Below are positions 5,873-6,832 of a DNA stretch of 6,832 bases, piece after piece; the first letter of the stretch is position 1, and the number at the start of each line of letters is the position of its first letter. The stretch covers positions 1 through 6,832 of the forward strand of contig JAEDOJ010000082.1 in NCBI GenBank assembly GCA_016302015.1, given 5' to 3'. The DNA is from Oscillospiraceae bacterium (GTDB lineage: Bacteria > Bacillota_A > Clostridia > Oscillospirales > Oscillospiraceae). The notes beneath the pieces are model-generated. The model was given only the letters and a program-made list of their open reading frames with translations. It ran no database searches and was not told where the DNA came from. The translations under genes and the position numbers were made by a program.

Positions 5873-6832
5873 TTATACTTTCAGCTTTTCCGGCAGAGCA
5901 GGATCAGGGGTCACCAGAACGGTTCGGTATTTGTCATAGACCACCATCCCCGGCTTTGCCCCGTTGGGCTTTTTCAGGTACCGCACCGGGGTCACGTCCA
6001 CCGCCACGTTTTGCCCCTCCTTCGCTTCGGAGTAAAACGCCGCCAGCATGGCCGCCTCGGTCACGGTTCGGTCGGGAACCGCCCCTCCTCCACAGGCGAT
6101 CACCACATGAGCGCCATGGAACTTCTGCACATGAAGCCAGAGGTCATGCTTATGGGCGCTTTTCATGGAAAGCCGGTCATTCTGCCGGTTATTTTTGCCC
6201 ACAAAGATGGGATACCCATCCGAAGAGCAAAATTCCATGGGCTTGGAAGGCGCCTGCTTCATGGGCTTGTTCTTCTTTCGGTCGGTGGGGCGGATATAGC
6301 CCCCCTCCTCCAGCTCTCCACGGATCTCATTGACATCCCGCTCGCTCTCCGCCCGGCTCAGTTCCTCCAGAACGCCTGCCAGATAGGCGGACTCGATCTC
6401 TCCCGCGGCGATCTGCTCCGTCAGGATTTTCTCCCGGTTCTTCGCCTTGGCATATTCCTTGTAGAATCTTGCCGCATTCTGCTGGGGCGAAAGATTGGGC
6501 TTTAAGGGGATGTCCGTCTCCCTCATCTCCGGGTCGTAAAAGTCCACCGCCCGAAGCAGGGTCTGCCCCCGGACAATGGTATGCAGATTGGCTGTGACAA
6601 TATCTCCCATGCGGCGAAGCCGTTCCCGATCCAGCGTGTCCCTTCGCTCCTTGCGCTGAATCTCCAGCTTTCGCACCGCCCGGTCATGGAGCGTCGTCAC
6701 GGTTTTCCGCAGGGTCTGGGATTTCTGCCGCATCCGGTCGGAGCGGTCTGTCTCCGTATAAAATCTGTCCAGAAGTTCTGAAAAGCTCTCCATTTCCCGG
6801 TTTTCCATGTAATCTCCGTACTGAGAAATGGT
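5873..6832 (-). CDS. rqcH: RqcH (NFACT family) ribosome quality-control protein, C-terminal part, cut by the window edge
   Basis: The frame is open from the right edge for 319 residues to a TAA at 5873. An internal ATG at 6808 is not the start, because coding continues upstream of it (TISQYGDY before MENREMES). What is visible corresponds to roughly the second half of a family of about 570-590 residues. It contains the SFSELLDRFY segment, two long charged helical regions that form the coiled-coil arm (about residues 25-75 and 100-165), and the NFACT-R domain (about 195-290) with FVGKNNRQNDRLS, KHDLWLHV and GAHVVI. RqcH binds 50S subunits that carry stalled peptidyl-tRNA, recruits alanyl-tRNA and directs C-terminal alanine tailing for degradation; older names are FbpA or fibronectin-binding protein. 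The NFACT-N domain, with its Asp-Arg pair, lies outside the window. It converges on the DUF4349 gene across a shared terminator. Confidence 0.94.
   Translation of the reverse strand, partial: TISQYGDYMENREMESFSELLDRFYTETDRSDRMRQKSQTLRKTVTTLHDRAVRKLEIQRKERRDTLDRERLRRMGDIVTANLHTIVRGQTLLRAVDFYDPEMRETDIPLKPNLSPQQNAARFYKEYAKAKNREKILTEQIAAGEIESAYLAGVLEELSRAESERDVNEIRGELEEGGYIRPTDRKKNKPMKQAPSKPMEFCSSDGYPIFVGKNNRQNDRLSMKSAHKHDLWLHVQKFHGAHVVIACGGGAVPDRTVTEAAMLAAFYSEAKEGQNVAVDVTPVRYLKKPNGAKPGMVVYDKYRTVLVTPDPALPEKLKV

Overview
The window looks like a core chromosomal stretch from a moderately GC-rich, low-oxygen-type Firmicute (Clostridia, probably Oscillospiraceae-like). This is inferred from the gene families (YmdB, a YhaO/YhaN-type pair, a DUF4349 lipoprotein, RqcH), strong AGGAGG-type ribosome binding sites and Gram-positive sigma-A promoters with 17-bp spacers. 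No mobile element, CRISPR array, tRNA or rRNA is visible.

Layout, left to right. (1) Positions 1-2396 are a leftward operon: a promoter at 2368-2396, then ymdB, a YhaO/SbcD-like metallophosphoesterase, and a YhaN/Rad50-like ATPase that runs off the left edge. The three genes overlap (8 bp and 4 bp), so they are probably translationally coupled. (2) Positions 2428-3952 are a leftward single-gene unit: a perfect-consensus promoter, a leader that reads as a yybP-ykoY (Mn2+) riboswitch with a built-in terminator, an ion transporter of the ArsB/NhaD/citrate-transporter superfamily, and an intrinsic terminator. (3) Positions 3949-4831 hold a leftward SpoU/TrmH RNA 2'-O-methyltransferase with its own extended -10 promoter. 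(4) Positions 4916-5821 hold the only rightward gene, a DUF4349 lipoprotein with a C-terminal membrane segment. (5) A bidirectional terminator at 5828-5868 separates it from the leftward C-terminal half of RqcH (NFACT family), which enters from the right edge.

The main point of interest is unit 2. The leader has the conserved yybP-ykoY elements (GGGGAGUAG near the 5' end, a UCAUGCG loop segment, ACGAGAC before the closing helix). The 3' strand of its closing helix is also the 5' strand of the terminator hairpin, so ligand binding should turn the gene on. The usual genes under this riboswitch are known Mn2+ exporters (MntP, TerC/YkoY, P-type ATPases, UPF0016). Here it controls an ArsB/NhaD-type permease of unassigned substrate, which makes this protein a candidate Mn2+ exporter or Mn/pH-linked antiporter. 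The other genes are housekeeping or quality-control functions: RNA modification, ribosome-associated quality control, DNA end processing and a YmdB-type phosphodiesterase.
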